Positions 7,997 through 17,039 of a stretch of DNA of 34,039 nucleotides are shown piece by piece. A program made the translations under genes and the position numbers. Positions within the stretch are counted from its first letter, which is position 1; every line of letters starts with the position of its first letter. Source of the stretch: Bacillota bacterium (GTDB taxonomy: Bacteria > Bacillota > Sulfobacillia > Sulfobacillales > Sulfobacillaceae); the NCBI GenBank assembly GCA_021784595.1, contig JAJYHT010000056.1, positions 1 through 34,039 on the forward strand. Direction: 5' to 3'. Under the pieces are notes generated by a model. The model was not told the origin of the DNA and searched no databases. It saw only the letters and a program-made list of their open reading frames with translations.

Positions 7997-8084
7997 CAAA
8001 TTACACCTCCTAAAGATTAAATCTGGCTTGATGTTTCGCTATGTGGTTCGGAGCTACTTATAATTACTGAAGGATGGAAGGGGA

Positions 8085-8459
8085 ATGTGCATGGGTTCGG
8101 CCGGACTTTTCCTTAATTTTTTATGGGCTATGTTGTTGGTGGTGGCCTTAGCGTATGTAGCGGCTCGAATGCTGAAAAAGATTGGCATCGGGAAAACGAG
8201 TCCTTCGCACTACTTGGAACAGATTGATTATTTGCCGCTAGGACCTAAAAGGGGCATTGCCATAGTGCAGATCGTGGACAAAACGGTGTGTATCGGTGTC
8301 ACGGACACTCAGATCTCCCTTTTGATGGAACTCGATCCCCAGGTGCTCACCGAACGGGCCCAAGAGACGGCGAGCTTTGGACACCAGTCAGCTACTTTGT
8401 CCCAGTTCGCTGAGGAAATGAAAAAGCGGTTTTTTCCTCCTAATGAGGATAAGCCATGA
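8085..8459 (+). CDS. fliO: FliO-like flagellar export component
   Basis: A 124-aa protein with one N-terminal transmembrane segment (about residues 7-27) followed by a basic stretch (RMLKKIGIGK) and a small cytoplasmic domain with the FliO-type pattern LEQIDYLPLGPKRGIAIVQIVDKTVCIGVTDTQISLL, split here only by family-typical turns. FliO helps assemble the FliP-FliR core of the export gate. It directly precedes fliP and overlaps its start by 4 nt. The start is uncertain between ATG 8085 and ATG 8091; a GGGG stretch 7 nt before 8091 also fits. It opens the second flagellar block. Confidence 0.75.
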   Translation: MCMGSAGLFLNFLWAMLLVVALAYVAARMLKKIGIGKTSPSHYLEQIDYLPLGPKRGIAIVQIVDKTVCIGVTDTQISLLMELDPQVLTERAQETASFGHQSATLSQFAEEMKKRFFPPNEDKP

Positions 8460-9205
8460 CACGCCGCGCTCTTGGCATCATGGTGTTGGCTTTGGGGTTG
8501 GGGCTGATGTGGAGTCCCCTGGCCTATGCCCAAAATTTCCCGTCGATTACCATACACGGAGGGAATGGCACACCTAGTCAAACGCTGGGGATCCTGGCCT
8601 TGCTGACCCTGATTTCTTTTTTACCTGCCATTTTATTAACCATGACGGCGTTCACTCGGGTGGTTACCGTGCTCTCCTTTACGCGTAGCGCGCTCGGACT
8701 GCAACAGACGCCACCTAACCAAATCATCATTGGTCTGTCCTTGTTTTTAACATTCTTTATCATGGAACCTACACTGAACGCCATCAATCATCAAGCCCTG
8801 ACCCCATATCTGGCCGGCCATTTAACGCTCTTGCAGGCTGGGCAAAAGGCATTGAATCCACTGCGCTTGTTTATGTATCAGCAGACGCGGCCGTCTGACT
8901 TGGCGTTATTTTTGAATATGGGACATGTGAAGGCGCCTCATAACCTATCGCAAGTACCGACGCTGACGCTGATTCCCGCATTTATCATTTCGGAGTTAAA
9001 GACGGCTTTTGAAATTGGGGTTTACATCTTTATTCCCTTTATCATTGTAGATTTGGTCGTGTCTACGGTGCTGATGTCGATGGGTATGATGATGGTCCCG
9101 CCCACCTTAATCTCGCTTCCCTTGAAACTTTTGTTGTTTGTGTTGGCTAATGGCTGGAGCCTGGTGGTCCAATCCCTGTTCTTGTCGTTTCACGGAGGCG
9201 GATAA
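8456..9205 (+). CDS. fliP: Flagellar export gate protein FliP
   Basis: A 249-aa integral membrane subunit of the core FliP5Q4R1 export gate. An N-terminal signal peptide ends near LAYAQ (residue ~26), as is usual for FliP. Conserved family stretches follow: LISFLPAILLTMTAFTRVV, SALGLQQTPPNQIIIGLSLF, PAFIISELKTAFEIG and the C-terminal DLVVSTVLMSMGMMMVPP with multiple transmembrane helices. Length matches the family. The gene overlaps fliO by 4 nt and ends one base before the fliQ start. Confidence 0.96.
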   Translation: MTRRALGIMVLALGLGLMWSPLAYAQNFPSITIHGGNGTPSQTLGILALLTLISFLPAILLTMTAFTRVVTVLSFTRSALGLQQTPPNQIIIGLSLFLTFFIMEPTLNAINHQALTPYLAGHLTLLQAGQKALNPLRLFMYQQTRPSDLALFLNMGHVKAPHNLSQVPTLTLIPAFIISELKTAFEIGVYIFIPFIIVDLVVSTVLMSMGMMMVPPTLISLPLKLLLFVLANGWSLVVQSLFLSFHGGG

Positions 9206-9478
9206 ATGCTCGATCACATTTTATCCTTGAGCCAGTCGGCCTTGCTGACAGCGGGCGTCATTTTGTTGCCGATCCTGACGGCGGCTTTGGTCGTTGGACT
9301 GTTGGTAGGCATTTTTCAAGCCACCACGCAGATTCAAGAAATGACGCTGTCATTTCTTCCCAAGTTGGCCGTGATAGGATTGATTTTTTATTTGGCGGGG
9401 CCATGGTTTTTAAGAATTTTAGTCGCCTTTACCACCCAAGACTTCAGTAGTTTATGGCATGTGGCCAACTTGCCATAA
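9206..9478 (+). CDS. fliQ: Flagellar export gate protein FliQ
   Basis: A 90-aa protein with two transmembrane helices, the expected size and shape for FliQ. The motif LLVGIFQATTQIQEMTLSFLPK in the loop between the helices is highly characteristic. It follows fliP without a gap and precedes fliR, the invariant fliPQR order. It forms a peripheral part of the export gate helical assembly. Confidence 0.95.
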   Translation: MLDHILSLSQSALLTAGVILLPILTAALVVGLLVGIFQATTQIQEMTLSFLPKLAVIGLIFYLAGPWFLRILVAFTTQDFSSLWHVANLP

Positions 9479-9554
9479 ACCCGATATAGGTCTTAATTTT
9501 GGCTTTCCTATTAGGTTTGTGGCTACAATGATGAAGTACGGGAGACAGACGCGC

Positions 9555-10334
9555 ATGACCATAGGGTTGCAATTATCCGATCTTACCATGAGTTTCTTTT
9601 TGGTTGCTGCGCGGGTAGCGGGGATTGTGGTGTCGGCACCCATGATTAGCGCCCAATACATTCCCAAAATGTTGCGGGTTGCTTTGGTGTTTATGCTGGC
9701 CCTAGTGGTTTCACCCACTTTACCTGCCTTAAGTGCAGCGCAGACCCATACCGTGATGTTTTTGCTGACGATTGCGGTGCAGTTTGCGATCGGGGTGTTA
9801 ATTGGATTGGTACTCACCCTGTTCTATTCGGTGTTTGCGATTGCTGGTCAAGCCGTAACCTATCAGTTGGGAGTAGGTTTGGCAGTGACCGCGAGCCCCG
9901 GTTTGTTGTCGGCCAATTCGTTTCTAGCGGAGTGGGAAACCTTATTGGCGTTATTTGTGTTCGTGGTGGCAGGAGGACCCGAACTACTGATTATCGCCTT
10001 GCACAGCAGTTTTCAGGCGATCCCGCTTGACGCGTTGTCGGTGCCAATGGGAGCCATTGGCTTTGTCACAGGACTGATGGAAACCGTACTAACGATTGCG
10101 CTCTTGGTAGCGGGTCCACTGCTGCTCTCCGGCCTGGTGGTGAATTTGGCAGTAGGGGTTTTGAGTCGCGCGTTTCCGCAAATGAACGCATACTTTGTGG
10201 CTTTGCCCGTGAACTTTGGCGTGAGTTTAGTGGTGTTTTTGGCGATGCTGCCCTTGTTGTTTGCCATTATCCCCGAGATATGGCATACCGCATGGACCGA
10301 TGTCAGTCGATTGCTGGTGCTGCTGGAGGGATGA
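9555..10334 (+). CDS. fliR: Flagellar export gate protein FliR
   Basis: A 259-aa polytopic membrane protein of the export gate core. Family features include the N-terminal FFLVAARVAGIVVSAPMISA, the IGVLIGLVLTLFYSVFAIAGQ region and the C-terminal PQMNAYFVALPVNFGVSL motif. Open reading extends upstream to 9459, but ATG 9555 is chosen because GGGAGA lies about 9 nt upstream and the family alignment begins here. The 76-nt gap after fliQ shows nothing else recognisable. Its stop overlaps the ATG at 10331 in front of flhB. Confidence 0.92.
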   Translation: MTIGLQLSDLTMSFFLVAARVAGIVVSAPMISAQYIPKMLRVALVFMLALVVSPTLPALSAAQTHTVMFLLTIAVQFAIGVLIGLVLTLFYSVFAIAGQAVTYQLGVGLAVTASPGLLSANSFLAEWETLLALFVFVVAGGPELLIIALHSSFQAIPLDALSVPMGAIGFVTGLMETVLTIALLVAGPLLLSGLVVNLAVGVLSRAFPQMNAYFVALPVNFGVSLVVFLAMLPLLFAIIPEIWHTAWTDVSRLLVLLEG

Positions 10335-10339
10335 ACCGG

Positions 10340-11431
10340 ATGACCGCATCAATAGGGTGGGAGTTGCCGGCAATCTTTGCGTTAAGCGGCGAAAAATCGC
10401 AAGCGCCGACGCCTCAAAAGCGAAAACAGGCCAGGGGCAAGGGCCAGGGATGGCACAGTCCAGATTTTCAGTCAGGACTGGCTCTGTTGGCTGGATTTGT
10501 GCTTTTGCGAATTTATTTGCCATGGGCTGGCCAACAGTTGGGGGGCGTGGAAGCCCAAATATTGACCATGTCTTCCATTCCCGGTTCGTTTGCACAAAAT
10601 CTGGGATCGGTGGTGGTCGTTTCTGCACATGTGATAGTCGCGGTTTTGATTCCCTTGGTGTTGCCCATTGCAGCGGTGGGCCTCGCGGTCGGCTTGTTGC
10701 AAAGTGGCTTTCGATTCTCTTTGGTGCCGTTGGCTCCCGATTTCACTCGGCTTAACCCGTTGACGGGACTGCAACGCATGTTCTCACGCGATGGACTATG
10801 GCTATTGGTCAAAGGGCTGTTGAAAATGGCCATTATCGGGGTCAGCGCAGGCCTGGCAATTTGGCATCAAGTGTTGACCTATCCTAATCTTATCAATCAA
10901 CCGTTAGGCGTCGCCATCCATCAAGGATTTTTGCTCCTGACTGCGGTGCTCTGGCGGGCAGCGTTGGCGTATGTTTTAATCGGTGTGGCCGATCTTGCCT
11001 ATCAATATATGGCGTTTCAACGCAGTTTGCGTATGACAACCCAAGAGGTGCGCGACGAGTTTAAAGAGACGGAAGGGGACCCTCGACTGAAGGGCAAGCG
11101 CCGGGACATTGCGCGAAAACTGGCACGAACCGGCTTGCGTCAGGTGAAAAATTCCCAGGTCGTCATCACTAATCCTACACATTACGCGGTTGCCCTTAAG
11201 TGGGATGACAAGGTGATGGCTGCGCCCGCGGTGGCAGCCAAGGGCGTGGATGACACGGCGCTGGCCATCCGTGAACTGGCTTATCAGCACGGCGTACCCG
11301 TGATTGACAATCCCCCGTTGGCGCGTTCGTTGTATTTGGTGCCATTAGGTCAAACAATCCCTGAGGAGCATTATCAGGCCGTTGCTGAAATTTTGGCATT
11401 TTTGATCAGGCGTAAAGGGAGGACTCCCTAA
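10340..11431 (+). CDS. flhB: Flagellar export switch protein FlhB
   Basis: A 363-aa protein that sets substrate specificity of the export gate. The N-terminal basic motif EKSQAPTPQKRKQARGKGQ matches the conserved FlhB start. Four transmembrane helices follow, then the cytoplasmic domain with the self-cleavage motif NPTH (Asn278; context VVITNPTHYAVALKWD). The C-terminal helices end in the typical RSLYLVPLGQTIPEEHY. ATG 10340 has GGAGG 10 nt upstream; ATG 10331, three codons earlier, lies too close to the site. With FliK it controls the hook-to-filament switch. Confidence 0.95.
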   Translation: MTASIGWELPAIFALSGEKSQAPTPQKRKQARGKGQGWHSPDFQSGLALLAGFVLLRIYLPWAGQQLGGVEAQILTMSSIPGSFAQNLGSVVVVSAHVIVAVLIPLVLPIAAVGLAVGLLQSGFRFSLVPLAPDFTRLNPLTGLQRMFSRDGLWLLVKGLLKMAIIGVSAGLAIWHQVLTYPNLINQPLGVAIHQGFLLLTAVLWRAALAYVLIGVADLAYQYMAFQRSLRMTTQEVRDEFKETEGDPRLKGKRRDIARKLARTGLRQVKNSQVVITNPTHYAVALKWDDKVMAAPAVAAKGVDDTALAIRELAYQHGVPVIDNPPLARSLYLVPLGQTIPEEHYQAVAEILAFLIRRKGRTP

Positions 11432-13468
11432 ATGGTGCGCGCACGGGCTATCCTCAGAGACGCATTTGTGCCGATGGCAGCGGTGGTTGCCATTTTGATG
11501 CTGGTGATTCCGATACCGCCGTGGGCGCTAGACATATTTTTGTTAATTAACATCGCATTGGCGATTGCGGTTTTGGTGAGCACCATGTTTATCAATCAAG
11601 TATTGGATCTTTCTGTGTTTCCCTCGCTGTTGTTGTTGACCACTTTGTTCCGGCTCGCCTTAGAGGTCACCGCGACCCGTCTCATTTTGCTGCAAGCCGA
11701 CCCTGGCTCCGTCATTGAAACCTTTGGTCGGCTAGTGGTGGGCAACAACGTGGTGGTGGGTATCATCATCTTTGTGATCTTGATTCTCATTCAGTTCTTG
11801 GTCATCACTCGGGGAGCCGAAAGAGTGTCCGAGGTGGCTGCTCGATTTACCTTGGATGCTATGCCTGGCAAACAAATGGCAGTAGATGCGGAATTGAACG
11901 CGGGAATGATAAAGGAGTCCGAGGCGCGGCAACGCCGTCAAGACATTGAGCGAGAAGCCGATTTTTACGGGGCCATGGATGGAGCTTCCAAGTTTGTGCG
12001 CGGTGATGCCATTGCCGGGATTATCATTGTGGTTATCAACATTGTGGGTGGGTTGATTATCGGTATTGCCGAGCATCATATGGCGGTAGGCACTGCAATG
12101 AGCACCTACACCATTCTTACTGTAGGAGAAGGACTGACGACACAGATTCCCGCGCTGCTGCTATCTACAGCCACCGGCATTCTCGTAACGCGTTCTGGAA
12201 CGGCCGGCACCCTTAACCGCGACTTAGTGACTCAACTGACGGCGCTGCCGCGCGTCATGTATATTGTCGCCATTGTGTTGTTTTTGTTGGCCTTTTTGGG
12301 ATTGCCGCCCTTAGTGCCCTTGATCTTAGGGGGCTTGGCATTTTGGATGGGATGGCGCATTGAAGCGCGTCAGAAAGTGGCCAAATCGGACGCCGCGCGC
12401 CTGCAAAAGGCTCAGGCAGACGATTTCAATAAACGGCCGGAAGCGGCTTTGAATTTAATCGGTATGGATTCGATAGAACTTGAAGTGGGTGTAGGCTTGG
12501 TTCCTTTAGTCGGGGGACAGGCGGGACATGACTTGCGGGAACGAATTTCCGCGTTGCGCCGCCAAATCACGGCGGAACTAGGTTTGGTCATCCCACCGGT
12601 ACGGGTTCGCGACAACATTGAACTCTCTTTGAATCAATATCGGATCCGCATACGAGGCGCGGAAATGGTCACCGCAGAAGTTCGGCCCGACCGTTTCTTG
12701 GCCATGGGCGGCAAAGATTTGGGCATTGAAACGGCCACTCCGACAACGGATCCGGTATTTGGACTGCCTGCATTTTGGATCCGGGAGGACTCGCGGGACC
12801 GTGCGGAGTTGGCAGGCGCCACCGTTATCGATGCAGGCTCGGTAATGGTCACGCATTTAGCGGAAGTGGTTCGCAAACATGCGTATGAGATTATCGGACG
12901 CCAAGATGTCAAAACGCTAATCGATCATGTGCGGCAAAACCATCCGGTGGTGGTGCAGGAATTAATTCCTGATTTGCTGAGCCTTGGGGAAGTCCAAAGG
13001 GTTTTGGCCAACTTGTTGCGTGAGCGCGTCTCGATTCGCGATTTGCCAACCATTTTGGAAGCACTGGCTGACAAAGCACGGACCACCAGAGATGTCGAAG
13101 TGCTGACCGAAAGTGTACGGCAGGCACTAGGTCGACACATCACGCGCCCGTTGCTTAAGCAAGGGACGCTCTATGCCGTGGTGTTGTCCCCTGAGGTGGA
13201 GGCGGAAATCCGTTCATCGATTGAGCAATCCGACGCGGGCAATTACTTGAATTTAGATCCCAGCGTGGCCCAAAAAATTCTCTCCAATCTTCGCGAGGTG
13301 GTGCGTGCGATCCCTCCAGGAGTTACACCGACAGTTATTGCGTCCCCCTTTATTCGACTATATTTTAAGCGACTGACAGAACGCATCTTGCGTGATTTGG
13401 CAGTCGTGTCCTACGCTGAATTGAGTCCGGATATTTCCGTTAAAACGTTGGGAGTGGTGCAATTATGA
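11432..13468 (+). CDS. flhA: Flagellar export gate protein FlhA
   Basis: A 678-aa protein, the largest component of the export gate, full length for the family. The N-terminal half has the family's transmembrane helices and includes the FHIPEP signature region (RFTLDAMPGKQMAVDAELNAG) in the main cytoplasmic loop. The C-terminal half is the cytoplasmic ring domain that docks chaperone-substrate complexes (for example LVPLVGGQAGHDLRERISAL, then DLPTILEALADKARTTRDV). It begins directly after the flhB stop and overlaps flhF by 4 nt. Confidence 0.97.
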   Translation: MVRARAILRDAFVPMAAVVAILMLVIPIPPWALDIFLLINIALAIAVLVSTMFINQVLDLSVFPSLLLLTTLFRLALEVTATRLILLQADPGSVIETFGRLVVGNNVVVGIIIFVILILIQFLVITRGAERVSEVAARFTLDAMPGKQMAVDAELNAGMIKESEARQRRQDIEREADFYGAMDGASKFVRGDAIAGIIIVVINIVGGLIIGIAEHHMAVGTAMSTYTILTVGEGLTTQIPALLLSTATGILVTRSGTAGTLNRDLVTQLTALPRVMYIVAIVLFLLAFLGLPPLVPLILGGLAFWMGWRIEARQKVAKSDAARLQKAQADDFNKRPEAALNLIGMDSIELEVGVGLVPLVGGQAGHDLRERISALRRQITAELGLVIPPVRVRDNIELSLNQYRIRIRGAEMVTAEVRPDRFLAMGGKDLGIETATPTTDPVFGLPAFWIREDSRDRAELAGATVIDAGSVMVTHLAEVVRKHAYEIIGRQDVKTLIDHVRQNHPVVVQELIPDLLSLGEVQRVLANLLRERVSIRDLPTILEALADKARTTRDVEVLTESVRQALGRHITRPLLKQGTLYAVVLSPEVEAEIRSSIEQSDAGNYLNLDPSVAQKILSNLREVVRAIPPGVTPTVIASPFIRLYFKRLTERILRDLAVVSYAELSPDISVKTLGVVQL

Positions 13469-14583
13469 TTGTGAAACGGTATACCGGCAAAACGGCCGAA
13501 GAGGCATTGGTGTTGGCTAAATGGGAATTAGGCGAGGATGCCATTATTCTTTCTTCTGGAAAAGCCCGCGACCGCTGGTGGAAGTTTTGGGAGAAAGGCT
13601 ACCAAGTGCTGGTGGCGACCGACTACCCTAAGAGGCCGCATGAGACCCATCAAACCGAATCCGTCTCCCATCCGACGACGAGTCTGAACGAAACCGCTGC
13701 GGCGGCCGTCATGCAAAGCCCGAGTGTCCCGGCGGACGACGAACGGCTTGGGCAGGTCTTGGATTTGCTGCACGGGTTGGATCACCGACTGGATCGCATC
13801 GAAGGCATTCCGCAAGGACGGGCGGAAGAGGTCTATCAATGGCTTCTAAGCCAAGAAGTGGTGGAGTCGTGGGCGCGTAGACTGGCGCACGAGGTCGCTT
13901 CAGAAACGGGTGGGTGGGATCATGAGTCATTAGAGCAAACCGTGGAACGGTTGCTTTTGACCCATTTAACCCAACCTAGCCCCATTTCGGTGTCCGAACC
14001 GACGGTGGTGGCGCTGATTGGGCCCACCGGATCGGGCAAGACCACCACCATCGCAAAACTGGCCGCATATTTTCATCTCGAACAACAGAAATCGGTTCTT
14101 TTGGTGACCACTGACACCTATCGGGTGGCAGCTGTTGAGCAAATCAAGACCTATGCCGAGATTTTAGGAATCCCCTTGGTGGTGGCCTTGCGGCCTCAAG
14201 ATATTCCTGGATTGTTGCAAAAACATTCAGCCGACGTAGTGTTGGTAGACACTGCGGGACACAGCGTCAATCACGGGCTTTATATGGCAGAAATTCAAAG
14301 TATTGTGCAGTTTGCCCAGGCGCGTGAGGTCCTGGTCACGTTGCCAGCAACCATGGGTCCAAGCGAGATGATCGAGACGGCGCACCGGTTTGCTCGGGAA
14401 TTAGCGGTCAAATTATGCATTACCAAGGTAGATGAAGCCCATCATGGCGGGTCGGTTTTAAGTGCGCTGTTGTCGCTTGGATGGCCTCTGGCTTATGTGA
14501 CCGACGGCCAGGGGGTGCCGGACGACATCCGGGTGGCGTTCCCCAACACCATTGCCCAATGGATTGCAAAGGGGGTCCTGTAA
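13465..14583 (+). CDS. flhF: SRP-like GTPase FlhF
   Basis: A 372-aa SRP-type GTPase that determines number and position of flagella. The N-terminal B domain starts with the typical MIVKRYTGKTAEEALVLAK. A variable basic linker leads to the NG domain: P-loop GPTGSGKTTTIAKLA near residues 186-200, the DTYRVAAVEQIKTYAEILG motif, the G3 motif written DTAGHS (usually DTAGRS) and G4 TKVDEA. It overlaps flhA by 4 nt and its stop overlaps the flhG start, so the pair is probably co-translated. Confidence 0.95.
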   Translation: MIVKRYTGKTAEEALVLAKWELGEDAIILSSGKARDRWWKFWEKGYQVLVATDYPKRPHETHQTESVSHPTTSLNETAAAAVMQSPSVPADDERLGQVLDLLHGLDHRLDRIEGIPQGRAEEVYQWLLSQEVVESWARRLAHEVASETGGWDHESLEQTVERLLLTHLTQPSPISVSEPTVVALIGPTGSGKTTTIAKLAAYFHLEQQKSVLLVTTDTYRVAAVEQIKTYAEILGIPLVVALRPQDIPGLLQKHSADVVLVDTAGHSVNHGLYMAEIQSIVQFAQAREVLVTLPATMGPSEMIETAHRFARELAVKLCITKVDEAHHGGSVLSALLSLGWPLAYVTDGQGVPDDIRVAFPNTIAQWIAKGVL

Positions 14584-15512
14584 TGGCAAAGCAGGCCGAC
14601 TTGCTGCGCCAGTGGATTGAGGAAAAAACTGGGGAGGCGACCCGGGATGTTCTGAAAAACCGCATTGAAGGTTCCCGGGTGATGGCCGTGACATCTGGCA
14701 AGGGGGGCGTGGGGAAGTCCAACTTGACGTTGAATCTGGCCATGGCTTTGGCTGACCGACAGCAGCGGGTGGTGGTTCTGGATGCTGACCTGGGGCTGGC
14801 CAATATCAATATCATGCTAGGGTACGAACCGCAATATACCCTATGGGACGTTGTGCAAGAAAAGGTGCCACTGCGACACACCATTCAACCCGGACCCCAT
14901 GGAATCCGCATTATCCCTGGCGGATCGGGGATCGCTCAACTGGCCGCGCTGCAGTCTGTCGAAATTTCTCGGATAATAGAAGGATTTCAGGAGCTTGAAG
15001 GCGAATGCGATTGGTTAATGATTGATACGGGGGCGGGCATTTCGGCCAATGTTTTGTCGTTCGTGCTGGCCGCAGATGAAGCGTTGGTGGTTACCAACCC
15101 AGAACCCACCGCACTAGCGGATGCCTACGGGCTTATCAAAGCCGTGTGGGAATCATCGGGAAGCGTGTCGTTGAAGTTGGTCATGAATCGTGTGGTGCAA
15201 AAGGAGAGTGCGCTGCAAATGGGTGAGCGCTTGACCACGCTGTCGCAGCGAGTATTGGGTAGGCCAGTGGAATTTCTGGGCATGGTGAGTGAAGATGGCA
15301 ACGTGGCGCGAGCGGTGCTGCGCCAAGAACCGTTTTGGTCTCTTTACCCCCGAACGGCCGCCAGCCAAGATGTCGGCGCGATTGCAGACCGGCTGCTGGA
15401 TAGAATTCCTCCGCCTAAACGCGGGGGATGGGGAGCATTTGTGCGGCGTCTGACCCACACCTGGTCGGCGCTTGAGGATAGCGGGGATAGTCAGAAGAAG
15501 GGAAGTGTGTAA
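14583..15512 (+). CDS. flhG: MinD-like ATPase FlhG (FleN/YlxH)
   Basis: A 309-aa MinD/ParA-type ATPase that pairs with FlhF to control flagellar number. The N-terminus carries QADLLRQ, close to the conserved DQAxxLR element by which FlhG stimulates the FlhF GTPase. The deviant Walker A KGGVGKS lies at residues 40-46, followed by VVVLDADLGLANINIMLG and the DTGAGIS motif. The C-terminal part has the family's helical end with basic residues. The start ATG 14583 is fused with the flhF stop (TAATG); a longer open frame upstream is ignored because it overlaps flhF fully. Confidence 0.95.
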   Translation: MAKQADLLRQWIEEKTGEATRDVLKNRIEGSRVMAVTSGKGGVGKSNLTLNLAMALADRQQRVVVLDADLGLANINIMLGYEPQYTLWDVVQEKVPLRHTIQPGPHGIRIIPGGSGIAQLAALQSVEISRIIEGFQELEGECDWLMIDTGAGISANVLSFVLAADEALVVTNPEPTALADAYGLIKAVWESSGSVSLKLVMNRVVQKESALQMGERLTTLSQRVLGRPVEFLGMVSEDGNVARAVLRQEPFWSLYPRTAASQDVGAIADRLLDRIPPPKRGGWGAFVRRLTHTWSALEDSGDSQKKGSV

Positions 15513-15513
15513 A

Positions 15514-16242
15514 ATGGACGCGCTATATATCGCCGCTTCGGGAATGGTTGCCCAAAATCAAGCTATGGCGGCACTAGGAACGAATTTGGCCAATGCGGAT
15601 TCCCCGGGATATTTGAGCCAGGTGGGGTCGATGGCCGAGTTTCCGACCGTTGCCATTAGCCGAGTGGGCGTGATGCCGTCACAGGTCCCGATAGGGACTA
15701 GTGGCCAAGGCGTAGCCTTCTTGGCGGGATTAAAATTATTCCCCAGCGGTCTTCAATCAACAGAGCAAATGACGGACTTAGGCATTTCCGGGAACGGATT
15801 TTTTGCCGTGAGAGGAACCGCTGGAGTTCTGTATACCAGAGACGGCAGCTTTACCATCGACTCCACGGGGACTCTGACCACCGCTGGTGGCGACCGTTTG
15901 CTTTACAACAACGGCAAGCCGGTGGTGGTAGGACAAGGCCCGTTTTCTGTCAGCAGCAACGGAACTGTGGCTCAAAATGGCAAAGTGCTGGGCCAATTGG
16001 CCATCTTCAATTTACCCGCTGGACCCATTAAAACGTTGCCCGGCAATCTCTATCAAACCGCCGGGGCGGTGCCCAGCACCGCTCAAGTGGTGCAAGGAGC
16101 GCTCAACACATCGAACGTCAATCTAGCCAATCAAACGGTGGATCTGATTTCGGCCGAGTCGAGCTACCAATCTTTGACCGCCATGGTAAATGAAGAAAGC
16201 AGCCGGCTTAAGACGGCGGCAACTCTTGGCGTTCTAGCTTAA
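15514..16242 (+). CDS. flgF: Flagellar basal-body rod protein, FlgF/FlhO-like
   Basis: A 242-aa rod-class axial protein. The N-terminal motif IAASGMVAQNQAMAALGTNLANADSPGY is intact in pattern, followed by TDLGISGNGFFAV and the YTRDGSFTIDSTGTL motif found in FlgE/F/G. The C-terminal axial helix is NVNLANQTVDLISAESSYQ. The order of two rod genes after flhG matches flhO-flhP of Bacillus, and this shorter, more divergent copy is taken as the FlgF/FlhO counterpart; the exact F versus G assignment is inferred. ATG 15514 follows the flhG stop after one base with AGAAGGGAAG upstream. Confidence 0.85.
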   Translation: MDALYIAASGMVAQNQAMAALGTNLANADSPGYLSQVGSMAEFPTVAISRVGVMPSQVPIGTSGQGVAFLAGLKLFPSGLQSTEQMTDLGISGNGFFAVRGTAGVLYTRDGSFTIDSTGTLTTAGGDRLLYNNGKPVVVGQGPFSVSSNGTVAQNGKVLGQLAIFNLPAGPIKTLPGNLYQTAGAVPSTAQVVQGALNTSNVNLANQTVDLISAESSYQSLTAMVNEESSRLKTAATLGVLA

Positions 16243-16262
16243 CCGAGGGAGGAGGTGTTGAG

Positions 16263-17039
16263 ATGTTTTCCGTGATGAATATCGGAGCGAATGGCATCAA
16301 TGTCCAAAGTCAAGTATTGAATGCGTTGAGCAGCAACATTGCCAACGCCAATACACCGGGCTACGGTGAGCGGATTGCCACTACGGGCAGCATGGCCGCC
16401 AATCTCGTGCGCCCTGCGGGAGTCTCCTTCGGGGGACAAGTGCTAGGACCCAATCTCAGCCTGGTAGGAGGGGTTACTCTAGTAAGTGATGTCCCTGAGT
16501 TTGGCAACGCGATTGTGCCCAGCGGCCAGGTTAGTAACCTTGCGATTGAGGGCAATGGGTTTTTCACGGTGTCGCTACCAGGCGGCCAACTGGCATATAC
16601 GCGGGCCGGCAATTTCACATTGGACGCGAACGGTGAATTGGTGTTGCCTACGGGAGCCAAACTTTTTCCGCCGGTCAACGTTCCCTTTGGCGACACCTAC
16701 AATGTTGAAGCCAATGGGACCGTGATGGTGCAGCGAGCCGGGGGCACTCCGCAAAAGGCGGGCCAGATTCAGTTGGCCATGATTGCCAATCCGCAAGGAC
16801 TTTTGGATGTGGGGAACAATCTCTATACCTTGTCAGCTGCTTCCGGGCCAGCCACGATGGTAACCCCCGGCACTGCCACTGCGGGGACATTGGTGTCAGG
16901 GAGCCTTAACCAGTCCAGTACCAACCTCGCCACCAACTTGGTCGACTTGATTCAGGCCGAGACGGTATATAACTTGAGTGCCAAGGTGGTGACGGTTGGG
17001 GAGGCGGTCACCAAGGCGACCACCAATTTGCAGGTTTAA
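16263..17039 (+). CDS. flgG: Flagellar basal-body rod protein, FlgG/FlhP-like
   Basis: A 258-aa axial protein homologous to the preceding gene. Signature segments are NALSSNIANANTPGYGER at the N-terminus, SNLAIEGNGFFTVSL, AYTRAGNFTLDANGELVLP and the C-terminal NLATNLVDLIQAETVYNLS. FlgG subunits form the distal rod. A strong GGAGGAGGTG site precedes ATG 16263. The stop TAA interlocks with the stop of the convergent transglycosylase gene in a shared TTAA. Confidence 0.9.
   Translation: MFSVMNIGANGINVQSQVLNALSSNIANANTPGYGERIATTGSMAANLVRPAGVSFGGQVLGPNLSLVGGVTLVSDVPEFGNAIVPSGQVSNLAIEGNGFFTVSLPGGQLAYTRAGNFTLDANGELVLPTGAKLFPPVNVPFGDTYNVEANGTVMVQRAGGTPQKAGQIQLAMIANPQGLLDVGNNLYTLSAASGPATMVTPGTATAGTLVSGSLNQSSTNLATNLVDLIQAETVYNLSAKVVTVGEAVTKATTNLQV

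Noticed and set aside
8059-8064. TATAAT upstream of fliO as a promoter
   Set aside because: The -10 is perfect but no acceptable -35 lies 16-18 nt upstream and no extended -10 is present, so it was not listed as a promoter.
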